43,597 nt of DNA from Gemmataceae bacterium (GTDB lineage Bacteria; Planctomycetota; Planctomycetia; Gemmatales; Gemmataceae), in the NCBI GenBank assembly GCA_901538445.1, contig LR594584.1:1486935-1530531 (forward strand), read 5' to 3'. Shown here in pieces: positions 1-6,535 of the stretch; within the stretch, counting starts at the first letter, position 1; every line of letters begins with the position of its first letter. The notes beneath the pieces were generated by a model that was not told the DNA's origin, made no database searches, and was given only the letters and a program-made list of their open reading frames with translations. The position numbers and the translations under genes were made by a program.

Positions 1-1
1 C

Positions 2-385
2 CGCACGTTCGACCCGGTGCGGCCGGCGGTCACCATCGGTCGCCCGTCGGTGCCCCGGGTGGTGGCCGGCCGGGGCACGGTGGTGTCGTACCTGGTGGCG
101 TACGCGGACCCGAACCTGGCCCAGACCATCTTGACGGCGCGGGACGTGGTGCTGGTGCGGACCGGGACGGCGAACGGCGTGGTGACCGTGACCCGGGTGA
201 GCGCGACCACGTTCCGTGTGACCGTGTCGCGGGTCACCGGGTCCGGCACCCTGGGCATCTCGATCAAGCCCGGGACCGCGTCGGATGGGGCCGGGAACCT
301 CGCGGCGGCGGCCGGCCCGAGCGTGCAGTTCGCGGTGGTTCGGCCCCCGTTCTGGGGGCTCACCATCACCCGGCTCCGGCGGTGA
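2..385 (+). CDS. C-terminal end of Ig-like repeat surface protein (5' truncated)
   Basis: The frame is already open at base 2, so the start lies left of the window; 127 residues remain. The segment VTIGRPS..VVAGRGTVVSYLVAYADPN..LTARDVVLVRTGTANGVVTVTRVS..FRVTVSRVTGSGTLGISIKPGTASDGAGNLA..GPSVQF reads as one bacterial Ig-like beta-sandwich repeat of a kind I recall, often in tandem, in large secreted proteins of Gemmata-like planctomycetes. It is followed by a short Arg-rich tail (TITRLRR). The expected role is structural or adhesive at the cell or virion surface. In a prophage setting it could be a fibre or tail-associated protein, but the missing N-terminus prevents a decision. The family look is seen directly; the role is inferred. 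Confidence 0.6.
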   Translation, partial: RTFDPVRPAVTIGRPSVPRVVAGRGTVVSYLVAYADPNLAQTILTARDVVLVRTGTANGVVTVTRVSATTFRVTVSRVTGSGTLGISIKPGTASDGAGNLAAAAGPSVQFAVVRPPFWGLTITRLRR

Positions 386-399
386 CGGGTGGGCCGACC

Positions 400-528
400 C
401 GGACCGCCCGCCCTGAGGATCTCGGCGTCCGGCATGCGGTGGGCGAGGAGCGCGTCGAGGGCTACGCGGAGTGCGGCGTACTCCACGCGACCGCGGCCGC
501 CGATGACGAGAAGACGGAACCCATGCCG
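400..528 (-). pseudogene. Possible remnant of a DUF2493 (SLOG-type, YspA-like) gene
   Basis: On the minus strand 43 codons read RHGFRLLVIGGRG, then RVEYAALRVALDALLAHRM and PDAEILRAGGPG. This resembles the N-terminal Rossmann-like part of DUF2493 proteins: a hydrophobic strand, a GGR loop, an alternating helix of the AL..ALDAL type, and a second strand ending in Gly. There is no good start codon in frame, and downstream the expected GARGAD-like motif is lost and the frame runs into the oppositely oriented gene at 2-385. I read it as a decayed fragment. DUF2493 proteins are common in phages and mobile elements, which fits the context. The match is short and chance is possible. Confidence 0.3.
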
Positions 529-612
529 CCAGGATGTGCGGCGAACGGTCGCCCGGACGATGTCTGTCAGGGGCTCGAAGGGGCGGGCCGGTCGCCCGGC
601 CGGCCCCAATCG

Positions 613-628
613 CTTGTCGCGCGACAAG
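613..628. repeat. Palindrome CTTGTCGCGCGACAAG (site 1)
   Basis: Perfect 16-bp palindrome with core GTCGCGCGAC, in the gene-poor spacer. It is followed by GA, so the right arm reads AAGGA. Confidence 0.9.
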
Positions 629-681
629 GACGCGGCACCGGCCGGACCGACCCCGAGCGTCACGCCGCGCACCCGCTGGTG

Positions 682-695
682 TTGTCGCGCGACAA
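682..695. repeat. Palindrome TTGTCGCGCGACAA (site 2)
   Basis: Perfect 14-bp palindrome with the same core, 53 bp after site 1; the next flanking pair (G/G) is mismatched. Confidence 0.9.
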
Positions 696-850
696 GGCCG
701 AACCCCGCCCGAAGAATGTCCTAGCTTCCCGGCAACGGCCCCGGCGCGCCCGCCACGGGCCGAACGGGTCACCCCTGTGGTCGGACCCTCCCGGGCCGCC
801 GTTCGCTCCGCAGACGCGATCTGGTCGCAAACACAGTAGTATCCGCCCGA

Positions 851-1237
851 TCACTCATCCGCAGCAACTCCGGACGAGCCTGGTTCACTTGTCGCGCGAC
901 AAGTACCAGTGGCGTACAGGCTGAGCAGCCGGCACCGGTCCTGATCGGCCGCCAGGGCGGTGGCCAGGTCGCCGGCGGCCAGCGCCTCGGCGAACAGCAG
1001 CTCCCGCCTCGCGACCGCCCGCCCCGCCTCTTCAGCGGAGCCGCGGGCCGCGGTCGCCCGGTCCGCCCACTGCTTCTTGAGCAGCCCCAAGTCGTGCCAG
1101 CCCATCCGCTCACCGATGCCCGAGTCCGCCGCGTACTGCTTCACCGCATCGGTAGCCGGCGTGCCCCGCAGAAGGTTCTCTTCGAGCCGGGCGAGGTGGA
1201 CCGCCTTCGTCTTCAGACCGCGCCGCTTGCCGTGCAT
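851..1237 (-). CDS. Phage-type hypothetical protein, possibly terminase small subunit-like
   Basis: A 128-residue basic N-terminus protein. I chose ATG at 1237 (MHGKRRGLKTKAVHL) rather than the longer frame because it is preceded by GAGGGG 5-10 bases upstream and the extension would run through the inverted repeat at 1261-1323. The sequence is helical: LARLEENLLRGTPATDAVKQYAA resembles the 'gene-rich in helices, short loop' start of small terminase subunits, and EEAGRAVARRELLFAEALAAGDLATALAADQDRCRLLSL resembles their C-terminal helices. I see no clear HTH, so this is weak. The last 18 codons contain palindrome 887-904 in frame (encoding TCRATS), so the original end may have been altered. It is divergent from the gene at 1389. 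Confidence 0.45.
   Translation of the reverse strand: MHGKRRGLKTKAVHLARLEENLLRGTPATDAVKQYAADSGIGERMGWHDLGLLKKQWADRATAARGSAEEAGRAVARRELLFAEALAAGDLATALAADQDRCRLLSLYATGTCRATSEPGSSGVAADE
887..904. repeat. Palindrome ACTTGTCGCGCGACAAGT (site 3)
   Basis: Perfect 18-bp palindrome inside the 3' end of the minus-strand gene 851-1237. It is translated in frame as part of TGTCRATSE. Confidence 0.9.
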
Positions 1238-1260
1238 CTCGACCCCTCGTGACGAACAGA

Positions 1261-1323
1261 CCGGATGCCCGATGGTATCCGGCCAAGGGCGCGCGACACG
1301 CACGGATACAATCGGGCATCCGG
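1261..1323. repeat. Inverted repeat, 21-base arms and 21-base loop
   Basis: The left arm (1261-1281, CCGGATGCCCGAT then GGTATCCG) and right arm (1303-1323) are reverse complements with one mismatch. The loop 1282-1302 contains GGCGCGCGAC, close to the palindrome core. It lies in the 151-bp divergent spacer between the genes starting at 1237 (minus) and 1389 (plus), so it could be a two-site operator or a structural element. Confidence 0.8.
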
Positions 1324-1334
1324 CACCCTCTGGA

Positions 1335-1350
1335 CTTGTCGCGCGACAAG
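1335..1350. repeat. Palindrome CTTGTCGCGCGACAAG (site 4)
   Basis: Perfect 16-bp copy in the divergent spacer, 12 bp after the inverted repeat and 38 bp before the start at 1389. Confidence 0.9.
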
Positions 1351-1388
1351 GGCGGAGCGGTCCCGGCCCCTCGTTCGAGGACGCCACT

Positions 1389-1973
1389 GTGGTCCCGACC
1401 CAGCCCAACCCGAACGTGATGTTGGTGGCGTTCTGCGACCCGCCCGGGAGCGAGCCGGTCGTGTACGGCCTGGCGGGGTGGCAGCCGTGCCGGGACCAAC
1501 TGGACGCGGCCCGGCGGGACTTCTTCGCCTCGCACCCCGTCGCGCTCGAGTATCAGGCCCGGGCGGACCGGTGCGACGCGCTGGCCCACGAGGCGCCCGC
1601 ACTGCGGGCGAGGATGCCCGAGCTGCGGCGGCGGTGGCAGGCCGCGGTGCGGACGGAGCCCGCGGCCGCCGTCGAGGCGATCGGGGCCGAGATCGAGGCG
1701 GCCGAGCGCCGGGCGGCCGACGTGGCGGGCCAGCTTGCCTACGCCGCTGCTGAACGGGACGTGGCCAAGGCGACCGCCGAGGTGATCTTAAACGCGCTGC
1801 TGGCCGCGGCCGGGGCCGGGTTCATGCAATCGTCCGTCGAGAGCGTCCCGCCTGCCCACGCCGCCCACGTCCACGATATCGTTGTCACCGAGTTCCGGTT
1901 GATGTCCCGGATCGGTGGACTGGACGACGAGATGTACGCCCGCCGGCAGGCATCACAGGTGCCGCGGCCGTGA
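1389..1973 (+). CDS. Hypothetical coiled-coil protein of the prophage-like element
   Basis: A 194-residue protein read from GTG at 1389 (VVPTQPNPNVMLVAFCD), chosen because CGAGGAC lies 7-13 bases upstream; ATG 1419 is the alternative. I do not recognise it. Residues about 35-135 are strongly helical and charged (REFFASH.. LEYQARADRCDALAHEAPALRARMPELRRRW, then AAAVEAIGAEIEAAERRAADVAGQL), suggesting a coiled coil. No signal peptide or membrane segment is seen. It is the first gene of a rightward series (1389, 2065, 2435, 3403) separated by palindromes, so a virion-assembly or scaffold role is plausible but only inferred. Confidence 0.55.
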   Translation: MVPTQPNPNVMLVAFCDPPGSEPVVYGLAGWQPCRDQLDAARRDFFASHPVALEYQARADRCDALAHEAPALRARMPELRRRWQAAVRTEPAAAVEAIGAEIEAAERRAADVAGQLAYAAAERDVAKATAEVILNALLAAAGAGFMQSSVESVPPAHAAHVHDIVVTEFRLMSRIGGLDDEMYARRQASQVPRP

Positions 1974-1978
1974 ACGAC

Positions 1979-2000
1979 TCCCTTGTCGCGCGACAAGGGA
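1979..2000. repeat. 22-bp palindrome around GTCGCGCGAC (site 5)
   Basis: The longest uninterrupted GTCGCGCGAC palindrome in the set: CCCTTGTCGCGCGACAAGGG plus one further matched pair (T/A) on the outside. It starts 5 nt after the stop of the gene at 1389-1973. Confidence 0.92.
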
Positions 2001-2064
2001 ATCACACCCTGCACCCGCCAATTCTTCTCCGTGGTGTCCGACCACGTTCCGCAGGACCGACCGC

Positions 2065-2442
2065 GTGTTCCAGTTCGTCCGCCGCCTGTTCGTTCGTGCC
2101 GAGCCGCCCCCGCGGCGGTTCCTGTTCACCTTCTGGGACGGGCAGCGGTGGCGGGTGATCGACCCGACCCCAGCCCGCCGCGCGCTGGGGGCCGCGTGCC
2201 CGGACCTGGCGCGCGTCGCCGCGGACCTGATGGGGGACGACGAGGCCGACCGTCGGATCGCCGAACACCAGCTCCTGAAGGCCGCCCGGGTGGCGTTCGG
2301 GGTCACCGAGTTCCGCGACGACGCCGGCACCCTGACCGGGCTCACCGTGACCGAGACGCTGGGGGTGGCGCTCGGGTTCCTCCGGTGGTCCGGTCTCGTT
2401 CCCCCGTTCGCCCCCGAGCCCAGGAGCGCCGCCCGTGGCTGA
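2065..2442 (+). CDS. Hypothetical protein of the structural-gene-like cluster
   Basis: A 125-residue protein starting at GTG 2065 (VFQFVRRLFVRAEPPPRRFLFTFWDG), with CAGGA about 9 bases upstream. It has an aromatic, basic N-terminus, then FLFTFWDGQRWRVIDPTPARRAL and an alpha-helical middle (CPDLARVAADLMGDDEADRRIAEHQLLKAARVAFGVTEF), ending in a Pro-rich tail. I do not recognise a family. Its stop overlaps the GTG start of the next gene by 8 bases (2435-2442), so the two are probably translationally coupled, and a role with that membrane- or tape-measure-like protein is likely. Confidence 0.6.
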   Translation: MFQFVRRLFVRAEPPPRRFLFTFWDGQRWRVIDPTPARRALGAACPDLARVAADLMGDDEADRRIAEHQLLKAARVAFGVTEFRDDAGTLTGLTVTETLGVALGFLRWSGLVPPFAPEPRSAARG

Positions 2443-3370
2443 CCCGTTCCACGACGAGAAGGACCGCAAGCTGGCCGAGGCAATCCGGGCGCTCACCGAC
2501 GCCTCGCGCGAGCAGTCGAAGCGCCTGGCCGACGCCGCCAACCAGATGGTGCAGCACGCCGCGACCGGGGCCGCCGTCGCCGGCCCGAAGGCCCGGCCGA
2601 AGACCACGGCCGGCAAGCTGTGGGCCGCGGTCAAGCCGACCGCGACCCGGGCGTTCAACAGGACCGCCGCCGGCCGCCTGGCGAAGAGCGTCTCGTGGTA
2701 CGGCAAGAAGGGCTCCCGCCTGGGCGGGCGCATCGGGCGGGCACTCGGAGGCAAGGAAGGAGCCGCCACCGGGGCCGCCCTGGGTGGCGTCGCCGGCAAG
2801 ATGGTCCCCATTGCGGGTGCGACCTTGGCGGTGGGCGGCGCCCTCAACGGACTTCGCAAGCACGTTCAGGAAGCCGCGGAGGCGGCCCTGGAGTCGAAGC
2901 GGAAGTTCACCGAGGTGAGCGGCAGAATGGCCGCCGTCTTTGGCGAGGCGGACGTCAAGCAACTCACCCGCGACATTCGGCGGGGCAACGACACGGCCGC
3001 CAGCACGAAGCAGCTCTCGGACGCCGTGAACGACCGGAAGGACCAGTTCGCCCCGCTCGAAACGGCGATCGACAACGCGACCAACCGCCTTCTGGCGACG
3101 GGCCAGGACGTCCTCAACAGCTTGTTGAAGGGGCCGATCGAAGTCCTCACGGCAATGGTGGAGACGTTCGACGAGTTCGTTGCGGACTTCCGCGAGACGT
3201 TCAGCATCGGCAAGAAGGACGCGGGGCCGGGGGTCGGGACGCTGTCCCACATCCAGGACAAGATCGAGGCCGACGCCCGCGAGGCCCAAGCCCGGGGCCG
3301 CGCCGCCCTGGAGCGCATGCGGGACGCGGCCCGCGCGCTCGACCGCGGCCGCCCGCCCCGTGACTTCTAA
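2435..3370 (+). CDS. Gly/Ala-rich hydrophobic protein, tail or tape-measure-like
   Basis: A 311-residue protein from GTG 2435 (MADPFHDEKDRKLAEAIRAL). Domains by eye are an N-terminal charged coiled coil (1-45), a basic linker (50-105), a Gly/Ala-rich hydrophobic block (about 108-142, GAATGAALGGVAGKMVPIAGATLAVGGAL), then long amphipathic helices (145-250) and a charged helical C-terminus. Such a hydrophobic block inside helical arms is typical of phage tape-measure or minor tail proteins and of contractile-injection accessory proteins. I see no specific motif, so the name describes its look only. It is coupled to 2065-2442 and followed after 4 nt by palindrome 3375-3390. Confidence 0.55.
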   Translation: MADPFHDEKDRKLAEAIRALTDASREQSKRLADAANQMVQHAATGAAVAGPKARPKTTAGKLWAAVKPTATRAFNRTAAGRLAKSVSWYGKKGSRLGGRIGRALGGKEGAATGAALGGVAGKMVPIAGATLAVGGALNGLRKHVQEAAEAALESKRKFTEVSGRMAAVFGEADVKQLTRDIRRGNDTAASTKQLSDAVNDRKDQFAPLETAIDNATNRLLATGQDVLNSLLKGPIEVLTAMVETFDEFVADFRETFSIGKKDAGPGVGTLSHIQDKIEADAREAQARGRAALERMRDAARALDRGRPPRDF

Positions 3371-3374
3371 CCGG

Positions 3375-3390
3375 CTTGTCGCGCGACAAG
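3375..3390. repeat. Palindrome CTTGTCGCGCGACAAG (site 6), merges with a ribosome binding site
   Basis: Perfect 16-bp copy 4 nt after the stop at 3370. The right arm ends in AAG and the next bases are GAG, so bases 3388-3393 make AAGGAG, the Shine-Dalgarno site of the gene starting at 3403. A folded hairpin would hide half of that site. Confidence 0.92.
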
Positions 3391-3402
3391 GAGTTCCCCG
3401 CC

Positions 3403-5037
3403 ATGAGCATCTTCTCATACGCAGGGGTCGGGCTGACCCTCATCAAGACCAAGACGTTCCGCGTCGAACCGGAGTACGACCCGTCCGGCGTGGACCACAA
3501 GTGGAACAAGTTCACGCTGTCCGTCGTCGGGCTGCTCGGCCCGACCCCGAAGATCAGCGAGCAGCCGTACAACGACGCGGCCGCCGCCGCAGGTGCCGCG
3601 ACCGCCGCGGAGCTGGCCGTGTCCCTCGGGCTTGACGCCGCGCTGGCCCAGGCCGCCGCGAGCGCCGCGTCCCAGGCCGCCGTGGCAGCCGCGAAGGAGC
3701 AGCGGCAGCGGCCCGGGTACGACTACTCTGCCCCTCCCTCGCCACCGGGAACGGCGGAAGAGTACACCGCATACGCTGACCAGATCAAGCACCGCTTGAT
3801 GGTCCCCCGCCAGGCGCTCCACTACTCGTGCGGGAACCTCACGGTCCGCTCCGACGGACTCGACTGCAACCAGGGGCCGGTGCCCAGCGCGTGCGAAGTG
3901 GCGACGATGATCAACGGCTACTTCCTGGTCAGCATCACGGTCACCGCTTGTCTGGCCCAGTGCCCCGACAGCCCGATCCCGTCGCCCGTGGTCAGCCTCA
4001 AGTGGACCCAGGCCGAGGCGTTCAACGAGGACTGGTTGTCCACCGTGACCACGCGGGGGAAGCTCGTCGTCCGGTCGGACATGCGCCAGTCGGCCGACAG
4101 CTTCCGGCACCTGTGCGTGCCCGGCCTGCTGAGCGAGTACGTCCGGGAGCGGATCGAGTTCCCCCTGTCCGAATCCGGCTGCGAGTTGGGGTTCACGATC
4201 ACCGACAAGGAGCAGGCGGTGATGCCGCCCTACGGGGCGACCAAGGCCGACGGGCAGTTCGTCGTCGTGCTGAGCGGGGGCGGGGCCAAGCGGGTCGGGC
4301 AAGTGGACCTGTCCCTCCGCGGCCCCAAGGGCGGGTCGCGCCGCGACCTGCTGGCCATCGCAACCCGGATGGCGATGAGCAAACTGGGGATGGAGTCGCT
4401 GGCCTCGACGGTGTTCGGCGGGTCGTTCCGCGAAGACCTGTTCGCGAACGCCGTGTCCCTGTCTCTGAAGGCCGACTTGGCCCCGCTCGTGGGGAGCGTG
4501 GACCGCGGGGCCATCCGCAGCGCCAACAGAACCCCGTTCGTGTCGCAGAACCAACTGCCCCTCGCCCCGCCGGTGCGCTCGCGCCTGCTCGCCCTGGTCT
4601 CCGCACCGTTCTACGACGTGTGCAGCGCCAGCCCCGGCACCCAGCCCGCGCGCTCGACCACGCCGGCCACGAAGTCCGCCAGCACCGCGACCACCTCGGA
4701 GGGCACGACCCCCACGCCGCCCGCGACGACGCCCGGGACGGACGCGCCGGGCACCCAACTGGTGCCCGGCGGCAGCGTCGGGATGCTGCCCAGTGAGTCC
4801 GTGCAGTCCTCGTCCGTGGCGTCCTCCACGCCGGTCGGCCCGGCCGCGTTCGCCAGCGCCCGGTCGGCCCCGTCGATCGACGTCACCGTGGTGGACCAGG
4901 TGCCGGACCCCGAGGTGAAGGACGCCATCGACTTCGCCGACTCGGCCCCCTACGACCTGTACCAGTGCGAGTGCGCGTTCACCTACGACGGCGGGGTGGT
5001 CATGCTGCCGGGGACCGGGGTCGGCCCGGACGGGTGA
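3403..5037 (+). CDS. Planctomycete prophage-type structural (tail-like) protein
   Basis: A 544-residue protein from ATG 3403, 9 nt after AAGGAG. An N-terminal part (MSIFSYAGVGLTLIKTKTF..DPSGVDHKWNKFTLSVVGLL) is followed by an Ala-rich helix (about 60-110). The central domain holds the run FNEDWLSTVTTRGKLVVRSDM..ADSFRHLCVPGLL..RIEFPLSESGCELGFTITDKEQ, which I recall from phage-tail-like proteins of planctomycetes. A Thr/Ser/Pro-rich linker (about 405-480) joins a small C-terminal part with a CEC motif and GTGVGPDG. I expect an extracellular particle protein with a flexible tether. The sequence shows the domain order; the tail role rests on memory of similar proteins and on its neighbours. Confidence 0.55.
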   Translation: MSIFSYAGVGLTLIKTKTFRVEPEYDPSGVDHKWNKFTLSVVGLLGPTPKISEQPYNDAAAAAGAATAAELAVSLGLDAALAQAAASAASQAAVAAAKEQRQRPGYDYSAPPSPPGTAEEYTAYADQIKHRLMVPRQALHYSCGNLTVRSDGLDCNQGPVPSACEVATMINGYFLVSITVTACLAQCPDSPIPSPVVSLKWTQAEAFNEDWLSTVTTRGKLVVRSDMRQSADSFRHLCVPGLLSEYVRERIEFPLSESGCELGFTITDKEQAVMPPYGATKADGQFVVVLSGGGAKRVGQVDLSLRGPKGGSRRDLLAIATRMAMSKLGMESLASTVFGGSFREDLFANAVSLSLKADLAPLVGSVDRGAIRSANRTPFVSQNQLPLAPPVRSRLLALVSAPFYDVCSASPGTQPARSTTPATKSASTATTSEGTTPTPPATTPGTDAPGTQLVPGGSVGMLPSESVQSSSVASSTPVGPAAFASARSAPSIDVTVVDQVPDPEVKDAIDFADSAPYDLYQCECAFTYDGGVVMLPGTGVGPDG

Positions 5038-5070
5038 AAGGCGCTGCCCGTCACCCGGCACGGCGGGCTC

Positions 5071-5475
5071 ATGGACCTCGGACCTGGAATCGAGGGGCTC
5101 GCGTTCCCCGACGGGAGGATCCTCGTCAGCGAGGAGACATACACCAGTGCGGTGAGAAATCTGGGGCGCGCCCGGATGACTCTCGCCCACGAGAGTTATC
5201 ACGGTATCCGGCACTGCCGACAGCTCCGTCAACAACTCGTGCACAGAGACGGTCGTCTCGTCCTCGCGCGACGGGGGAGCATCCCCCCTTACCGCGACCC
5301 AGAATGGCAAGCCAACACGTTCGCAGCGGCCCTGTTAATGCCGGCAGACGCCGTTCGACAGTTGTTCCAGGAGTACCAGGATCGAGAGCAATTGATCCGG
5401 GCGATAACAAACCGAATGCTTGTCTCGCGACAGGCCGCAGAGATTCGAGTGCAGCAGTTAGGACTTGCGAACTGA
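5071..5475 (+). CDS. ImmA/IrrE-type (M78) metallopeptidase, short N-terminus
   Basis: A 134-residue protein. The zinc motif HExxH is in TLAHESYHG (H40, E41, H44) and the family signature DPEWQANTFAAALLMPADAV follows (E78 as likely third ligand). ImmA/IrrE proteases cut XRE-type repressors and so control phage or ICE induction; the XRE repressor at 6127-6381 is an obvious candidate target. ATG 5071 is the only good start, because an in-frame stop is at 5035-5037. The protein therefore lacks the usual N-terminal helices and may be truncated. Its codon use is visibly less GC-biased than its neighbours, suggesting separate or recent origin. Confidence 0.8.
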   Translation: MDLGPGIEGLAFPDGRILVSEETYTSAVRNLGRARMTLAHESYHGIRHCRQLRQQLVHRDGRLVLARRGSIPPYRDPEWQANTFAAALLMPADAVRQLFQEYQDREQLIRAITNRMLVSRQAAEIRVQQLGLAN

Positions 5476-5705
5476 TTTGGGCGTCTCGTTGGTAGCCTCC
5501 GCCAACGAGAAGAAGCAGGCCACTCTGAGGAGTGATCTGCTTCTCCAGCCCACCAAATTTTCCCCGCCAGTGAGCCCTGGTGGGGGAAATTCCGCGGTGA
5601 TTGGGCCTGCCGCGGACTCCGCTCGGGTGTGAGCAGAGGGGATCCAAGACCTTCTATTATCACAACTCCCGCGGGGAATTCAAGTGCCCGTTAAGGAGGT
5701 GTGTC
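5476..5705. other. Spacer with two hairpins
   Basis: There is no gene. An exact 9-base-arm hairpin, TCTCGTTGG (5484-5492) with CCAACGAGA (5502-5510), lies 8 nt after the ImmA stop. A second dyad pairs AATTTTCCCC (5556-5565) with GGGGGAAATT (5582-5591) with one G-U pair. Neither has a U tract. The local base composition is less GC-rich than the surroundings. Confidence 0.55.
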
Positions 5706-5849
5706 GTGGATCTTCCCCGACACAAGCCTGCGCCGCCGGGTTTCAGATGGATCTTCCCACTGGAGGTCCGGCACTGGCGAAGTGGTAAGATGATGCGGCG
5801 TAAAGACGGGAAGCGCTTCGCGTTTCTCGTCCGGTGTCGCAGTCGTTAG
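5706..5849 (+). CDS. Small basic hypothetical protein
   Basis: A 47-residue protein starting at GTG 5706 (MDLPRHKPAPPGFRWIFPLEVRHWRSGKMMRR). The start is set by a near-perfect ribosome binding site, TAAGGAGGT at 5692-5700, 5 nt upstream. The protein is rich in Arg, Lys, Trp and Phe, with no Cys pairs and no membrane segment. I recall similar short GF.W.F....HWR.GK proteins near ImmA-like genes, but cannot name the family. A Rho-independent terminator follows 5 nt after the stop, so this is a compact, probably well-translated last gene of its transcript. A nucleic-acid- or repressor-binding role is only a guess. Confidence 0.6.
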   Translation: MDLPRHKPAPPGFRWIFPLEVRHWRSGKMMRRKDGKRFAFLVRCRSR

Positions 5850-5854
5850 CCGCG

Positions 5855-5889
5855 GCCCTGGTGGTGAACCCACCAGGGCTTTTCATTTT
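5855..5889 (+). terminator. Rho-independent terminator
   Basis: Perfect 10-base arms GCCCTGGTGG (5855-5864) and CCACCAGGGC (5870-5879) with loop TGAAC, then TTTTCATTTT. It ends the transcript of the small gene 5706-5849. Confidence 0.9.
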
Positions 5890-5935
5890 CTGCGGTTGGG
5901 TCGCTGCGTGCCGAACGTTGGTCACGCGACCGACG

Positions 5936-6130
5936 TCACCGTCCTGTGGTGTCCCTGGGGACCGGCCCGACGTTCTCACACGTCGGGGCTGCCGGCTGCC
6001 CGAGGAACTGGATCGCGAACACGTCCACCAGGACCAGCACCAGCATCAGGACCACGACGGCCCACGCCAGGCGGCTCGTCTTCCGCGGCGGATCGGGTTG
6101 TCGCGCGACCGGGTCCGGTAGGTCGCTCAC
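5936..6130 (-). CDS. Small single-pass membrane protein
   Basis: A 64-residue protein (MSDLPDPVARQPDPPRKTSRL) with one transmembrane helix, AWAVVVLMLVLVLVDVFAIQF, at about residues 22-42, and a short outside tail with one Cys. Its ATG overlaps the stop of the XRE repressor gene (ATGA, 6127-6130), so it is translationally coupled to it and shares its promoter. The GTCGCGCGAC core at 6100-6109 lies inside its N-terminal codons (encoding VARQ). Coupling to a CI-like repressor suggests a role in lysogeny, for example superinfection exclusion; that is inference only. Confidence 0.6.
   Translation of the reverse strand: MSDLPDPVARQPDPPRKTSRLAWAVVVLMLVLVLVDVFAIQFLGQPAAPTCENVGPVPRDTTGR
6100..6109. 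repeat. Core GTCGCGCGAC only (site 7)
   Basis: The 10-bp core is present but the flanks (GGTT left, CGGG right) do not pair, so this copy is degenerate. It lies within the coding sequence of the membrane protein 5936-6130. Confidence 0.75.
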
Positions 6131-6381
6131 GCCTTCTTCCCCTTCTTCGGCTTCGGGGCCGGCTTCTCGGGCTCCGGTTCGTCGCCGACCCCCGCCAGTA
6201 ACTCGTCCGCACTGACACCGAACGCATCGGCGAGCTTCTTCAGCGCATCGAGCCGCGGTTCGCGGATCCCGGCCTCCCAGTTCTGATAGCTCCGAAACGC
6301 GACACCCGCACTCGCGGCGGCCGCGGCCTGGGTCAGCCCCTTCGCCTCACGCAGCCGCTTCAAGTTCTCCTTGAATCCCAT
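6127..6381 (-). CDS. XRE/CI-type transcriptional repressor
   Basis: An 84-residue helix-turn-helix protein. The HTH is LTQAAAAASAGVAFRSYQNWEAG (about 17-39) and REPRLDALKKLADAFGVSADELL completes the Cro/C1-type fold. The tail is acidic then Lys-rich (PKPKKGKKA). ATG 6381 is chosen because GGGAGG lies just upstream and the longer frame would cross the operator region. It lacks a RecA-cleavable C-terminal domain, so release would have to come by another route, such as the ImmA-like protease at 5071. It faces a divergent promoter with repeated CACCCA elements at 6407-6489, which are its likely operators, including autoregulation. Confidence 0.85.
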   Translation of the reverse strand: MGFKENLKRLREAKGLTQAAAAASAGVAFRSYQNWEAGIREPRLDALKKLADAFGVSADELLAGVGDEPEPEKPAPKPKKGKKA

Positions 6382-6406
6382 TCCCGCCTCCCCTGCGAAT
6401 GCTCTT

Positions 6407-6490
6407 GCACCCAGATGAGTATACACCGCAGCCGACACAAAATACACCCAAGTGGAGAACACCCACTTGACGTGCACCCATTTGGGTGTA
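6407..6490. promoter_or_regulatory. Operator array of the XRE repressor
   Basis: The heptamer (A/G)CACCCA occurs at 6407, 6444, 6459 and 6474. The last three are spaced exactly 15 bp apart, and the inverted form TGGGTGT is at 6483-6489, making GCACCCA-TT-TGGGTGT a near-palindrome. A second dyad, CAAGTGG (6449-6455) and CCACTTG (6463-6469), overlaps. The array covers the whole divergent spacer between the repressor and the rightward genes. Confidence 0.75.
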
Positions 6491-6494
6491 TGAT
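6467..6494 (+). promoter_or_regulatory. Rightward sigma70-type promoter under the operator
   Basis: TTGACG (-35, 6467-6472) and TATGAT (-10, 6489-6494) are separated by 16 bp that contain the CACCCA/TGGGTG palindrome. The expected transcript start near 6501 rules out ATG 6500 as the first codon of the next gene. Confidence 0.65.
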
Positions 6495-6535
6495 TCGTCA
6501 TGTCCCCTTCGGCTCCTCCAACCGGAACCGCCGCC

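Larger units (their letters stand above)
386..850. other. Gene-poor spacer with a gene remnant and two palindromes
   Basis: No convincing intact gene is seen here. It holds the DUF2493-like remnant on the minus strand (400-528), a GC-rich dyad around 583-605, and the first two members of the GTCGCGCGAC palindrome family (613-628 and 682-695). The long plus-strand frames are rich in Arg and Pro and look like GC-driven shadows. Confidence 0.5.

Noticed and set aside
3415..5310. A 631-codon open frame on the minus strand
   Set aside because: It is antisense to the well-formed gene 3403-5037, is rich in Arg, Gly and His, and has no ribosome site or motif; long shadow frames are expected at this GC content.
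5401..5440. Another palindrome copy (GCTTGTCTCGCGACAGGC)
   Set aside because: It has mismatches in core and arm and falls in the conserved VSRQAAEIR end of the ImmA-like protein, so it is likely chance.
6500..6535. Start of the SWIM gene at ATG 6500
   Set aside because: The -10 box TATGAT ends at 6494, so the transcript should start at about 6501, and no ribosome site precedes 6500.
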